Shown: positions 1 to 8,655, counted from the stretch's first letter. The stretch: 37,521 nucleotides of DNA from an uncultured bacterium (GCA_949291445.1 CASEVT010000067.1:1-37521), one strand, 5' to 3'. Numbers and translations are program-made. Notes: generated by a model not told the origin, from the letters alone.

Positions 1-122
1 GATGCAAAAAACATTATTGTTATATCCTGCATTTGGGTAAATAACACTACCATTGCAATAACTGCAACTGTAAATATTAAATTTTTTCTGCTTATGTGTT
101 TTTCAAATAAAGAGCTAAACAT
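1..122 (-). CDS. N-terminus of a membrane protein, possibly MFS transporter (partial, cut by left edge)
   Basis: Only the first 40 codons are visible. The ATG at 122 follows an AAAGGA ribosome site. The peptide begins MFSSLFEKHISRKN and then runs into one long hydrophobic helix (about residues 14-30) followed by QMQDITIMFF. A charged start, then a helix ending in a D-x-T-I pattern, is how the first helix of drug-exporting MFS proteins usually looks, which would fit the exporter fragment just upstream. This family guess rests on a short stretch and is weak; an RND-type exporter is another option. It is the last visible gene of a minus-strand run whose upstream members are broken, but its own visible part has no stop. 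An intervening mini reading frame (147-185, MKKLLEIKLIIP) has a strong AAGGAGG site and may be the relic of another gene start. Confidence 0.45.
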   Translation of the reverse strand, partial: MFSSLFEKHISRKNLIFTVAVIAMVVLFTQMQDITIMFFA

Positions 123-212
123 ACATTTCCTTTCATATTATTTTGATTAGGGTATAATTAATTTGATTTCGAGTAATTTTTTCATATCCTCCTTTTATAA
201 TTTTATCGTTTT

Positions 213-413
213 TTAAAATAGATTTTTTTCATCGTTATTATGCGCAAAAATAATTCTATTTTGAATTTGATTACTATTTAAAATTTTATGACCTCAGTCA
301 TTAATTTTTGATTGAATTTCTTGTTCATTTATCAAATCTTGCTCACTAGCAAAAACAAAATTAAAAAAAATAGTTAATAACAACATTGAAAATAACATAT
401 TAATAATTTTCAT
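213..413 (-). pseudogene. Remnant of an exported-protein gene, interrupted by an in-frame TGA
   Basis: An AAAAGGA site 7 nt before the ATG at 413 starts a clear signal peptide (MKIINMLFSMLLLTIFF, ending FVFA-S). After 39 codons there is an in-frame TGA at 294-296, and the same frame then continues for 26 protein-like codons to TAA at 213-215. TGA ends other intact genes here (for example at 14445-14447), so recoding is unlikely and decay is the simpler reading. The part after the stop (GHKILNSNQIQNRIIF) faintly recalls the start of M48-type metallopeptidases, which often read G-x-K-I/L-L-x-x-N...I-x-F. That resemblance is only my impression. The gene lies 17 nt downstream of the truncated exporter and was probably in its operon. 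Confidence 0.5.
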
Positions 414-430
414 TTTTTATCCTTTTTGTA

Positions 431-1513
431 CTAAGTTAACTCTTTATTTTTATTCGTTTTCATAAGAAATATTAATATAATAATTGCAAGTCCTAAAACA
501 GCGTATATCCTAAAAGAATCAATATATGCCCATAGTCTAGATTGTCGTATTAATTCATCATATATAATTTTTTGCCCCATCAAATTTGCAGTGTTCAAAT
601 CTGTACTTTGAGCAAAATTAGCAGCATAAGCAGATAACCGCTCAAGATAAACGCTGTTTGACTCGGTTAAATTTTTTACCAGCATAAATTGATGTATTTG
701 TGAAAATCTGGAAATAAAAGTAGCAACTAAAGATGTACCTATGGCACTGCCAATAGTTTTGATAAAATTTTGTAATCCGCTGGCATCAGACATTTCATTA
801 GGCGGTACTGTTAAGCAAGAAAATGAAACTAAAGGAATCATTGCTATAGTCATACCAATACCAAATAAAATATTAGGTATAAATATCGAACTTTGCGATA
901 TCTGCAAATTAATATCACCCAATAACCAGCTGCCGATTGATAATAACAGAACTCCCGCCGATGCAAAAAATCTTACATCCAATCTTATTTGTAAATATTT
1001 ATTTAAAAACAAACCAATCATACAACCAATCCCCCTTGGCATCATGGATAATCCGCTGGTGTACGCGTCATATCCCATCATATTTTGCATAAATTGAGGA
1101 ATCATAGCCAAAGACCCAAGTAATATTGAATTCATTACGGTTATGCAGATAGTACCCATGGCAAAATTCCAATTGGACAGGACATTAAGCCTTACAAGAG
1201 TTTCTTTACCCTTAATTTGAGATATGATAAAACCGATTAAGCCAATAACCCATATTATAGTCAATCTGCAAATAAATGTTGAGTTAAACCAATCTTCATC
1301 ATTCCTTTTATCCATCATTATTTCAAATGCCACAGCAAACATAATTAAAAATATTAGTCCCCACCAATCTGTTTTAACACCTTGCTGTTTTTGAGCATAG
1401 GGAGGATCCACGAGCATAGTTTTTGCCATAGCAACAATAAGTGCACCAACTGGTATATTCATAAAAAATATCCAATGCCAAGAATAGTTCTCAGTTATCC
1501 AACCAATTTTTGT
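431..1513 (-). pseudogene. DHA2-family MFS drug exporter, N-terminal third missing
   Basis: The frame encodes the last two thirds of an EmrB-like 14-helix exporter. From an ATG at 1462 it gives 343 residues, but family-like sequence extends upstream (GWITENYSWHWIFF, then MNIPVG, the usual loop and helix before residue ~180 of EmrB) until a TAA at 1514-1516. About 170 residues including the first five helices are absent: only 84 bp separate this point from the marR stop codon, so they were deleted, not just frameshifted. The C-terminal half matches the intact exporter at 33858-35435 in pattern (MGYDAYTSG versus MGYTAMLSG; LVKNL; QSRLWAYID versus QSKLMAYVD), so the two are paralogues. Loss of the N-terminal bundle should abolish transport. 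Position and strand suggest it once followed the marR gene in one transcript. Confidence 0.8.
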
Positions 1514-1538
1514 TTACTGCAGTTTTATCCATACCGAT

Positions 1539-1598
1539 ACCTGTTGAATTTTCAACACCATATAATAACATATTATATGTGTAGAATTTTCAACAGGT
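1539..1598. repeat. 60-nt imperfect hairpin between broken marR and exporter
   Basis: Arms ACCTGTTGAA (1539-1548) and TTCAACAGGT (1589-1598) are exact inverse complements. Pairing continues with a few mismatches through 1551-1558 with 1579-1586, and an AT-rich inner stem closes around 1567-1571. The left arm also contains a small palindrome, TGTTGAA-TT-TTCAACA (1542-1557). It sits where the 5' part of the exporter gene should be. It could be a relic of a small mobile repeat, a deletion scar, a transcription terminator, or an operator. The sequence alone does not separate these. Confidence 0.6.
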
Positions 1599-1600
1599 AA

Positions 1601-2080
1601 TCAAAATTTTATATTCTGCTTTTTCTTTATTTTATCAATTTGCTTAAAAAGTTTTAGACTTATATCGTTTAATTCTTCAATATCTTGTTCGGTAAACATC
1701 TTTAAAGCTTCTTGCAGGAGTATATCACGAGATTCTGCATAAATATTTTCACCTTTATGTGTTATATAACTTTTGACGGCGATAATCTGCTTTGATTTTG
1801 TTTTTTGCTCTCTGGATATATAACCGTTATTTTCAAGATCAGATAGTAATTTGCTTACATAATTTCTTTGAATAGAAATTTTTCGGGCTAAATCCCCTTG
1901 AGTAATGCCCGGATTCAATAAAATCTGCTCTAGTAATAAGTATTCATTATGACTTATTTTAATTGAAAATTATTTATGAGTAATTCTTATAAATTCTTTT
2001 ATTACCTTAGCAAAACATTCTGCAGCATAAATTACGGATTCGTTATATGCTGCATATTGTTTACTTTTTTGTTTATCCAT
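1601..2080 (-). pseudogene. MarR-family regulator interrupted by one in-frame TAA
   Basis: Reading from the ATG at 2080 gives MDKQKSKQYAAYNESV... to ...FIRITHK, then TAA at 1970-1972, then in the same frame FSIKISHNEYLLLEQ and the full winged-helix domain (GITQGDLARKISIQRNYVSKLLSDLENNGYI...) to the TGA at 1601. Without the stop the product would be 158-159 residues, the normal MarR size, with both dimerisation helices and the recognition helix. One codon change therefore separates this from an intact gene. A promoter-like TTGTAA-17-TATATT precedes it. A shorter product from an internal TTG at 1918 would lack the N-terminal dimerisation helix. MarR proteins usually repress a neighbouring exporter, and here the exporter is broken too. 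Family call is firm; whether any product is made is open. Confidence 0.85.
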
Positions 2081-2109
2081 TTGTAACTATTAATTCCTAC
2101 GCCTATAGA

Positions 2110-2138
2110 AATATATCTTATATAAGTATAAATTACAA
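2110..2138 (-). promoter_or_regulatory. Probable promoter of the marR relic
   Basis: On the minus strand, TTGTAA (2133-2138) and TATATT (2110-2115) are separated by exactly 17 nt, about 30 nt ahead of the ATG at 2080. Both boxes fit the sigma-70 consensus at most positions. Confidence 0.5.
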
Positions 2139-2295
2139 TTATTTAAATACAAACGCATAATAATAGATGAAAGCTCTATTTAAAGTTAGATTATCAATCC
2201 GCCAGTCATTTACAGAACCAGCTAAAAAACTTAATTCAGGAACTATTAGCAAACAACTTATTACAAGAACAATTCTAAACTGCCGCAGCAAACAA

Positions 2296-2811
2296 TTAAA
2301 AGTAAATTAAATTAGGGTTATTTGATTGAGCACTCCATACGCGATCATCAACGTATTTTTTAAATCTATTTGCCTTATCAATAGCATCCACCTTGAAATT
2401 GTTAGCAATACCCTTAATCATTACTACGGGAGTATAATTATCAAGCATCTCATTGGCTGCTTTAAAAAATAATTTCATCTCATTATCAGCAGCACACTTA
2501 GTACACAAATTCAAAAGAAATATATGCAAATTAGAAATATCTTTTTTGCTAAGCGGATTTTCTGTGTCAGCAAACTTAGTATTCGGAAACAATTCACTGG
2601 AATAGACAAGACGATGAGTCTTGCCATCAGCAGAAAAAAGATCCACCATTGTAGTTGGTTCAGTGTTTGAATGAATTTTTTCAAATAGTTTATTAAACTG
2701 CTCAAACTTAGAATTGTTTTTCTTAAAGATATCAACCCGTACACGTTCAGCTAAATTGGGAGATAAACGCATTTTAAAATTGAATAAAGAACTGTTATTG
2801 TCCACTTTCAT
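2296..2811 (-). CDS. Uncharacterised 171-residue protein
   Basis: I do not recognise this protein. The start at 2811 is chosen because GGAGGG lies 5 nt before that ATG; an in-frame ATG at 2862 would add 17 hydrophobic residues but has no such site. The product begins MKVDNNSSLFNFKMRLSP, a short Asn/Ser-rich opening before a Phe-Lys pair, similar in style to other unknown proteins in this window. It is soluble, charged and mixed alpha/beta in composition, with a Cys pair at LNLCTKCAADNE and no signal peptide or membrane helix. It is divergent from the amino acid permease gene, with 91 bp between the two starts. Its stop lies beyond the decayed efflux locus and it shows no damage. Likely cytoplasmic; function unknown. 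Confidence 0.7.
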   Translation of the reverse strand: MKVDNNSSLFNFKMRLSPNLAERVRVDIFKKNNSKFEQFNKLFEKIHSNTEPTTMVDLFSADGKTHRLVYSSELFPNTKFADTENPLSKKDISNLHIFLLNLCTKCAADNEMKLFFKAANEMLDNYTPVVMIKGIANNFKVDAIDKANRFKKYVDDRVWSAQSNNPNLIYF

Positions 2812-2902
2812 AATTACCCTCCAATGATAATTAAATAAGAAAATAAAATATTTTGCTATCATAAACTTATTTATAAATCATTTTTATAATAGTCTGTATA
2901 AT

Positions 2903-4255
2903 ATGAGCAAGGATTTTAAGAGAACACTATCATTAACAGATTCAATATCAGTAGTATCAGGCTCAATGATAGGATGCGGAATATTCATAGTCTCGGCAGA
3001 CATATCAAGACAAGTACAATCAGGTTTCTTATTGATACTCGTATGGATGTTGGCAGGGTTCATAACATTATGCGGTGCACTTTCGTTTGCAGAATTAGCA
3101 GCAAATATTACTGAAGAAGGAGGTCAATACGTTTATTTAAAAAAAATTTTTAACGAGAAAATAGCGTTTTTATACGGCTGGACAACATTTTTAGTCATAC
3201 AAACAGGCACCATAGCTGCAGTTTGCGTTGCATTTTCCAAATTCCTCGGAATTCTGCTCCCTTGCATAAACACACACACTTTTGTGATAAATTGCGGATT
3301 CATAAAACTGACCACACAACAAATTTGCGCACTAACAACGGTTGTTCTTATAAGTTTTTTAAATTCAAGAGGAATAAAACACGGAGTAATAACCCAGAAT
3401 ATATTTACGGTAACAAAAGTTCTATCGATTATTGGAATAATAACAGCAGGCTTATTTTTCGGCTTTAACTGGCATACAATCCACCAAAATGTACATATGC
3501 CAATAAGCATAAATATGCACTTAATAAATACAATTGCAACCGCGATAGTAGGTGCATTGTTTGCGTCAATAACCTGGAACAACATAACCTTTATAGCCGG
3601 AGAAATAAAAGAACCGACAAAAAATATCCCCAAAGCACTAGCATACGGTTCAGGACTGGTAGTACTGCTTTACCTGCTGATAAATACGATATATCTGGGC
3701 GTATTGCCGCTGGAATCAATTCAAAACGCACCTGAAGAAATTGTAGGGGCACAACTTATGTCTGCAATCTTCGGTACAGCCGGCAAAAATATAACAGCGC
3801 TAATAATAATGATTTCAGCCTTCGGTTGCGCAAACGGTATGATCTTGGCAGGTTCAAGAGTTTACTACAAAATGGCGAAAGACAGAGCATTTTTTAGACC
3901 GCTTGCAGCAATCAACAGAACAACAAAAGTTCCGGTAAACTCGCTTTGGGCACAATGTTTGTGGATATGTATTCTGATACTTTGGGGCAACTACACACAG
4001 CTGCTGGATTTTGTAATATACGCATCACTAATCTTCTATATAATAACAACAGCAGGACTGTTTGTTTACCGCGCAAAGCACAAAAAACTAAACTTTCGCA
4101 TAAGTAATTTATACCCGATAAGCTTCATAGTTCTGGCAACATACATAGTAATCTGCCTTTCAATTTACAAACCGCTATATACAATCCCCGGGCTGCTAAT
4201 AACACTGGCAGGGATCCCGGTGTTCCACATCTGGAAAAATAGCAGTGTAAACTAG
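2903..4255 (+). CDS. APC-family amino acid permease
   Basis: A 450-residue integral membrane protein with about twelve hydrophobic helices. Helix 1 contains GSMIGCGIFI (about residues 20-29), the broken helix that binds the substrate backbone in APC transporters, and FAELAAN...GGQYVYL follows in the usual place. The overall pattern (including WNNITFIAGEIKEPTKNIPKAL) resembles the LAT/AdiC branch, so import or exchange of an amino acid is likely; the substrate cannot be read from sequence. No Shine-Dalgarno site precedes the ATG; a TATAAT at 2885-2890 ends 12 nt before it, so the mRNA leader would be only about 5-7 nt. Its TAG stop shares CTA with the stop of the convergent gene at 4252. Confidence 0.9.
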   Translation: MSKDFKRTLSLTDSISVVSGSMIGCGIFIVSADISRQVQSGFLLILVWMLAGFITLCGALSFAELAANITEEGGQYVYLKKIFNEKIAFLYGWTTFLVIQTGTIAAVCVAFSKFLGILLPCINTHTFVINCGFIKLTTQQICALTTVVLISFLNSRGIKHGVITQNIFTVTKVLSIIGIITAGLFFGFNWHTIHQNVHMPISINMHLINTIATAIVGALFASITWNNITFIAGEIKEPTKNIPKALAYGSGLVVLLYLLINTIYLGVLPLESIQNAPEEIVGAQLMSAIFGTAGKNITALIIMISAFGCANGMILAGSRVYYKMAKDRAFFRPLAAINRTTKVPVNSLWAQCLWICILILWGNYTQLLDFVIYASLIFYIITTAGLFVYRAKHKKLNFRISNLYPISFIVLATYIVICLSIYKPLYTIPGLLITLAGIPVFHIWKNSSVN

Positions 4256-4740
4256 AATCTACCGCCACCCCAGGCTAACGGGAAAAATCTATCAACAAAA
4301 TCATCAAGAGGATCATATTCCTCAACATATTTTGTCGCTTTTTTAATCATATCTTCAGCAATAACACTGGAATCTTCGCGTCTTTTTAACCAGTCGTTAT
4401 AATAAAACCAACCACGCCCATGCAAACGACGCTCAGGCTCAACTGTGATAGCAAAACGTTTTTCGTACTTTCTGAACCAACCGCCCAGAACCTTATGCGG
4501 AATATATTGAAAAATAAGTTGAACATTCGCATCAAGTTCATCCATTGCGGGCTTTATTTTGTCATAAGTATTTAAAATAATTTGACGCTCATGATTAGAA
4601 ATTTTTTTGCCGGCATATTCAATTGAACTGATTATGCTTTCTTTTGTCGTAATTAAAGTACCAAAATTAGGACTTTGCGGTTTCTTATATTTATTACCGC
4701 TTACATTGTAATTCGAATTTGTAACCAAAGATACTCTCAT
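4252..4740 (-). CDS. Uncharacterised 162-residue protein with N-terminal NFG motif
   Basis: Not recognised. It opens MRVSLVTNSNYNVSG, then SPNFGTLI at residues 23-30, followed by a predicted helical region and a basic, aromatic middle (GGWFRKYEKRF...GRGWFYYNDWLKRRED). It ends in FFPLAWGGGRF. No signal peptide or membrane helix is visible. An AAAGGA site precedes the ATG with a longish gap. The first nine residues resemble those of the neighbouring gene product (MKVASVTNS), which suggests a shared N-terminal element and not a common fold, because the rest differs. Its stop overlaps that of the convergent permease gene. It lies 35 nt downstream of the next gene on the same strand and may be its operon partner. 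Confidence 0.75.
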   Translation of the reverse strand: MRVSLVTNSNYNVSGNKYKKPQSPNFGTLITTKESIISSIEYAGKKISNHERQIILNTYDKIKPAMDELDANVQLIFQYIPHKVLGGWFRKYEKRFAITVEPERRLHGRGWFYYNDWLKRREDSSVIAEDMIKKATKYVEEYDPLDDFVDRFFPLAWGGGRF

Positions 4741-4775
4741 GTCTACATTCCTTTATAATTTATAATTAAATAAAA

Positions 4776-5552
4776 TTATTTAGCATACTTAACAGGTTTA
4801 TGAACCAAATTTGTGAAAGAATCATCACCAGCGTTATTTAACGCGACAGACGAATCATCTTCCGCACCAACCTGAGAAGAGGTTGAATCAGGGGTATTTT
4901 TATTTATATTATCATTTGTTTTATTTATGTCAAGATTATCCTCATTTTTATGCTTAATTTTTTCTTCTCTGCTTTCGAGAATCTTCTTAAAATATCCGGC
5001 AAGCGGCGTAGACAAGAAAGGAACTATCATACGTTTAGCAATAATTTGTGTAACTACCAATACGGCAATTACGCTGAAACCGCCCTTCATACCCTTATTT
5101 AATCCCTTAAGTGCCTTTTTCAAGCCTTCTTCGTTAGCAGAAACCTTAATTGATTCAAGAACCTTATTAACTTCAGCCAAAACTTTTTGTGAATTTTTCG
5201 AATCGATCTTAAATCCGCCCTTAAACATTTTATCAAACCACTCACCGGAGTGTTTGTTAACAAATAACCCGAGCGTAAGCTGAGTTATAACGTTCAAAAT
5301 ACCATTTGCAAGATCTATTCCGGCAACAAATTTTCTGTTATCCTCAGGAATTTTTTTGTTATTATAACTCTGAGTAGTATAATAATAACAATTTACAGCA
5401 TCTTTTGTGGTAGTAGAATACAAAGCCAGAGTTTTAGCAATATCAGTAGGATTTTCCGGCATTGCAATATTACCCCACCTGCTTTCCATAATTCTGTTAC
5501 CGAGATTTTTGAGACCATTTTGAATAGAGTTAGTAACGGAGGCGACTTTCAT
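4776..5552 (-). CDS. Uncharacterised 258-residue membrane-associated protein, partner of the 5552-7111 gene
   Basis: Not recognised. The N-terminus is MKVASVTNSIQNGLKNLGN. Two hydrophobic stretches stand out: a weaker one near residues 85-100 (GILNVITQLTLGLFV) and a stronger one near 158-185 (GFSVIAVLVVTQIIA...FLSTPLAGYF). The final 60 residues are polar and Asn/Asp/Ser-rich, probably disordered. The ATG overlaps the stop of the upstream gene (TAATG) with GGAGG 8 nt ahead, so the two are translationally coupled and probably made in fixed ratio. Membrane association and joint function with the 519-residue partner are inferences from this layout. There is no signal peptide. Confidence 0.8.
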   Translation of the reverse strand: MKVASVTNSIQNGLKNLGNRIMESRWGNIAMPENPTDIAKTLALYSTTTKDAVNCYYYTTQSYNNKKIPEDNRKFVAGIDLANGILNVITQLTLGLFVNKHSGEWFDKMFKGGFKIDSKNSQKVLAEVNKVLESIKVSANEEGLKKALKGLNKGMKGGFSVIAVLVVTQIIAKRMIVPFLSTPLAGYFKKILESREEKIKHKNEDNLDINKTNDNINKNTPDSTSSQVGAEDDSSVALNNAGDDSFTNLVHKPVKYAK

Positions 5553-7111
5553 TATTTAACCTCCTTATCATTTTCAATTTTTTGAGCAGGTAAAGTGCCG
5601 TTTATTTGAGCATAGACTTGTGCCTTAGCTTTTTTCTTAGCGAGACACAACTCAGGGAAGAATAATTCCATAAATCTGCGATAAGCCCAGTTCAAAAGTC
5701 CGCAGGTAAATGGTAAAATAGCAAGACCATATATCAATCCGCTAAGTTTTTTAGCGTTGGCAAAAACGCCTTCTCTCCTGTTAATCTCTGCCAATAACCA
5801 TCTTTTAACCTTAACACTTGTTCTGACTGCTTCAATAGTAGGACCATGGTGTCGAATTTCCTTTAAAGATTTGCCTTCAATCTTTTGAATAGCCCTATTC
5901 AAAACCTTAGCAGTATTGGTATCAGAAGAAGCTGCACGTTCACGAAATTCAGCAATCTTAGAATTTATCAGTTCAATCTCAGCTTCTTTTATCTTGGCTT
6001 CTTTATCAGCCATATCAATTTTTACATCGTGATAAATATTTTTCTTTACTTTGGTGAATTTTTCTTTCATATCATCAAGAGCTTGAGACACTTCCCACTT
6101 AACAAGAGTTTCTTCTTCCATAATTCCGTTCACTTTGTTTATGGCATGCTCTTGTGCTCTTAAATTCAAAGTTTTTTGAAAATCTTTATAACTTTTACCT
6201 AAAGATTTCAAAGCAGATTTAATCTTTTTAGGCAAATACTCTTTATCGGATTCAGGGACAGACGGTGCATCCAGAAGCATACGATATTTTTCCTTAGGAT
6301 TTTCTGCCATATAATCCATTTTTATCTTATAAAGAGATTTATCATCCGGATTCAAGCCGAATTCCTTGAGGACTGATGCGAAAACATCCTTAGCAGCATC
6401 TTCCAATTCTTTTGGTTTAACGAACTCTAAAGGTTTAATTTCTGAGAGTTTTGTCGGATGCGCAAACTCAACCATCTTGCCGTTTGAATCGTAAAGAGGA
6501 GCGACGGTAATCGGCATCCCTTTGCTTGCCAATTCACGCAATTTATCTCGTCTTGCATAGAACAATTGATTTCGTTTTTCGTTGATAATATCCTCTAAAT
6601 ATTCATCCTTAGTTCTACCGTTGAGAATTTTTTCAAAGTCAAGGGCTTTTTCAGCGGCAATTTGTCTTTGATGTTTAAATTCAGTCTTAGCATAAGCGTT
6701 CAAAAGAGCCTTTGGCGGTTTATAACTCAAATCAATTCTTCTAATTGCACCGGAAGCTGCCAACAAGTCCATACCGTGGTTAAAAATCGTCATAGCTGGA
6801 AGCTGAACACTCAAAGCAAGCACTGCAGAAAGAGGTTGTCGCAACGCAGAATAAGCTTTAACTTTCGGATCTTCATCAGATAACGGATTGAATCTTATAA
6901 AAACAGGAGCAACAGCCGCCGTACCGACAGCAGTAACGATGTTGTTCAAATGTTCACCGTTATTCTTATTAAGCATTACAAAATACTTCTTTGTACCATG
7001 CACCTGCGACTCGAGAGCTCTCTTAATCTGACCGTCAATGATATAATTGCCGAAACTTTGTCGTCTTTGGCTCCTTAAACCCACATTATTTAAATTGTTA
7101 CGAACTTCCAT
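5552..7111 (-). CDS. Uncharacterised 519-residue membrane-associated coiled-coil protein
   Basis: Not recognised. It begins MEVRNNLNNVGLRSQRR, then SFG at 19-21. Hydrophobic segments lie near residues 57-73 and 94-111, and a third near 455-475 (LSGLIYGLAILPFTCGLLNW). Between them is a long charged region, with likely coiled coil around 320-400 (KEKFTKVKKN...KIKEAEIELINSKIAEFRERA). The topology suggests a protein anchored by both ends with a large helical middle domain. It is coupled by a TAATG overlap to the 258-residue membrane gene and is divergent from ftsZ across 337 bp. That position makes an envelope or division role worth testing, but nothing in the sequence proves it. AAGG lies about 10 nt before the start. 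Confidence 0.8.
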   Translation of the reverse strand: MEVRNNLNNVGLRSQRRQSFGNYIIDGQIKRALESQVHGTKKYFVMLNKNNGEHLNNIVTAVGTAAVAPVFIRFNPLSDEDPKVKAYSALRQPLSAVLALSVQLPAMTIFNHGMDLLAASGAIRRIDLSYKPPKALLNAYAKTEFKHQRQIAAEKALDFEKILNGRTKDEYLEDIINEKRNQLFYARRDKLRELASKGMPITVAPLYDSNGKMVEFAHPTKLSEIKPLEFVKPKELEDAAKDVFASVLKEFGLNPDDKSLYKIKMDYMAENPKEKYRMLLDAPSVPESDKEYLPKKIKSALKSLGKSYKDFQKTLNLRAQEHAINKVNGIMEEETLVKWEVSQALDDMKEKFTKVKKNIYHDVKIDMADKEAKIKEAEIELINSKIAEFRERAASSDTNTAKVLNRAIQKIEGKSLKEIRHHGPTIEAVRTSVKVKRWLLAEINRREGVFANAKKLSGLIYGLAILPFTCGLLNWAYRRFMELFFPELCLAKKKAKAQVYAQINGTLPAQKIENDKEVK

Positions 7112-7448
7112 ATTCTAGCCTTTTAACACTTCCATATTAAATAACAATTGCACATGAAAAAATTTGCGTTTTTAACTCTTTATTATTAACATTTATTAAC
7201 AAATGAACCATTAGACAAATATTAATTTTTATTAAATTAAAAAATGAATTTAGCAAAAAAATTTTTTCAGACATTTTAGACATAACACAACAAAACCGAA
7301 AAATAAAGAAAACAACATACAATATTAAAATAGTTAAAAATTTTTGTTATTTTTCTTTACTATTGGATTTATTTAAAATAGTATTGTACAGTAGAGTATA
7401 GATAAATATAAAAGTCACAAAAGTAATAGAATAAAAGAGGGTCAATCA
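7112..7448. other. 337-bp AT-rich divergent intergenic region upstream of ftsZ
   Basis: No convincing gene. It is very AT-rich and must carry the promoters for ftsZ to the right and the two-gene membrane cassette to the left. The only longer reading frame inside (7137-7322, minus, TTG start) is a Phe/Ile/Leu-rich by-product of T-rich DNA. The ftsZ promoter candidate is listed separately. Confidence 0.6.
7384..7412 (+). promoter_or_regulatory. Probable ftsZ promoter
   Basis: TTGTAC (7384-7389) and TATAAA (7407-7412) are 17 nt apart, giving a leader of about 30 nt that contains GAGGG, 8 nt before the GTG start at 7449. Confidence 0.55.
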
Positions 7449-8636
7449 GTGGACAATATAGGACCAGATATTTTTGGTAAAAAAGAATTTAAACAAGATG
7501 ATTATGAAGTACCGGCATTATCTAATGCTGCAGATATAAAAGTAATAGGAGTAGGCGGTGGCGGCGGAAATGCAGTTAACCGAATGATAAAAGCCGGTTT
7601 GAACGGGGTGAGCTTCTGGGCAATGAACACTGATAACCAAGTTTTGGAAATGTCCGCAGCTGAGAACAAGATCAGATTGGGCGGAAAATTAACAAACGGT
7701 TTAGGTGCAGGCGGAGATCCCTCAGTTGGTGAAAAGGCTGCAGAAGAGACCAGAGACCAAATTGTACAAGCACTTGACGGTGCCGACATGGTATTCATCA
7801 CAGCCGGTATGGGTGGCGGTACAGGAACGGGAGCCGCACCGGTAGTTGCAAAGATTGCAAAAGAGCTCGGCGCATTAACAATAGGTGTCGTAACAAAACC
7901 GTTCAGCTTTGAAGGAAAAAGAAGACTTAATCAGGCATTGCAAGGGCTTGAAAAGTTGAAGGAAACGGTTGACGCACTGATTGTAATACCAAACGACAAA
8001 TTAATCGAAGTTGTAGAGCGCAGAACTACGATGAAAGAGGCATTTCAAGTAGTAGACGAAGTACTTTTAAGAGGCGTTCAAGGTATTTCAGACATCATCA
8101 CAGTTCCCGGACTTATAAATGTAGACTTTGCTGACGTAAAAGCAGTTATGCAGTCCAGCGGTTCTGCCTTGATGGGTATAGGAAGAGGCTCAGGTGAAGG
8201 CAGAGCAATGGAAGCAGCTAAACTTGCCATTAATTCACCATTGCTGGAAACATCTATCAACGGCGCATCCGGTATCATCATGAACGTAACCGGCGGTTCG
8301 GATATGACATTGCACGAAGTAACCGAAGCAGCACAAGTTATTCACGATGCAGTAGCAGAAGATGCAATCGTAACATTTGGCTCTGTTATTGACGATAGAA
8401 TTCAGGGTGAAATCCAAATTACAGTTATTGCAACAGGTTTTGAGATGAAGACTCCGGATATTCCTGCGAAAAAAGATGCCACCAAAGCACTTAGTGCAGT
8501 TGACTTTTTCTCGGCTTCATTCAATTCACAGCAACAACATAATCAACCTAAGCCGGCAATTACACCGGTACAAAAAAGTACTTCTCAATCAGACTTGATG
8601 AGCATTATTGACATACCACCGTTTTTACAAAAGTAA
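7449..8636 (+). CDS. ftsZ: Cell division GTPase FtsZ
   Basis: A 395-residue tubulin-like GTPase that polymerises into the division ring. Visible landmarks are the N-terminal nucleotide-binding loop ([15 protein letters not shown]), the tubulin signature [11 protein letters not shown] (about residues 119-129), the [22 protein letters not shown] region with the T7-loop catalytic aspartate, and the C-terminal peptide DIPPFLQK that binds FtsA/SepF-type membrane tethers. A short linker of about 50 residues separates core and tail. The sequence reads closest, by eye, to cyanobacterial FtsZ. The start is GTG with GAGGG upstream; it is followed by a good terminator, so it appears to be a single-gene unit. 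No ftsA or ftsQ is adjacent, unlike the usual dcw cluster. Confidence 0.98.
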   Translation: MDNIGPDIFGKKEFKQDDYEVPALSNAADIKVIGVGGGGGNAVNRMIKAGLNGVSFWAMNTDNQVLEMSAAENKIRLGGKLTNGLGAGGDPSVGEKAAEETRDQIVQALDGADMVFITAGMGGGTGTGAAPVVAKIAKELGALTIGVVTKPFSFEGKRRLNQALQGLEKLKETVDALIVIPNDKLIEVVERRTTMKEAFQVVDEVLLRGVQGISDIITVPGLINVDFADVKAVMQSSGSALMGIGRGSGEGRAMEAAKLAINSPLLETSINGASGIIMNVTGGSDMTLHEVTEAAQVIHDAVAEDAIVTFGSVIDDRIQGEIQITVIATGFEMKTPDIPAKKDATKALSAVDFFSASFNSQQQHNQPKPAITPVQKSTSQSDLMSIIDIPPFLQK

Positions 8637-8655
8637 AAATTAATGTATAAACAAC

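Noticed and set aside
741-1097. Plus-strand frame of 118 codons opposite the exporter fragment
   Set aside because: It is antisense to clear exporter coding sequence and has no family-like text or ribosome site.
2167-2310. Plus-strand frame of 47 codons (MKALFKVRLSIRQSF...)
   Set aside because: No ribosome site or promoter, and it overlaps the end of the convergent unknown gene. Composition alone is not enough.
7137-7322. Minus-strand frame of 61 codons in the ftsZ upstream region
   Set aside because: TTG start, no ribosome site, and a Phe/Ile/Asn-rich product as expected from random AT-rich DNA.
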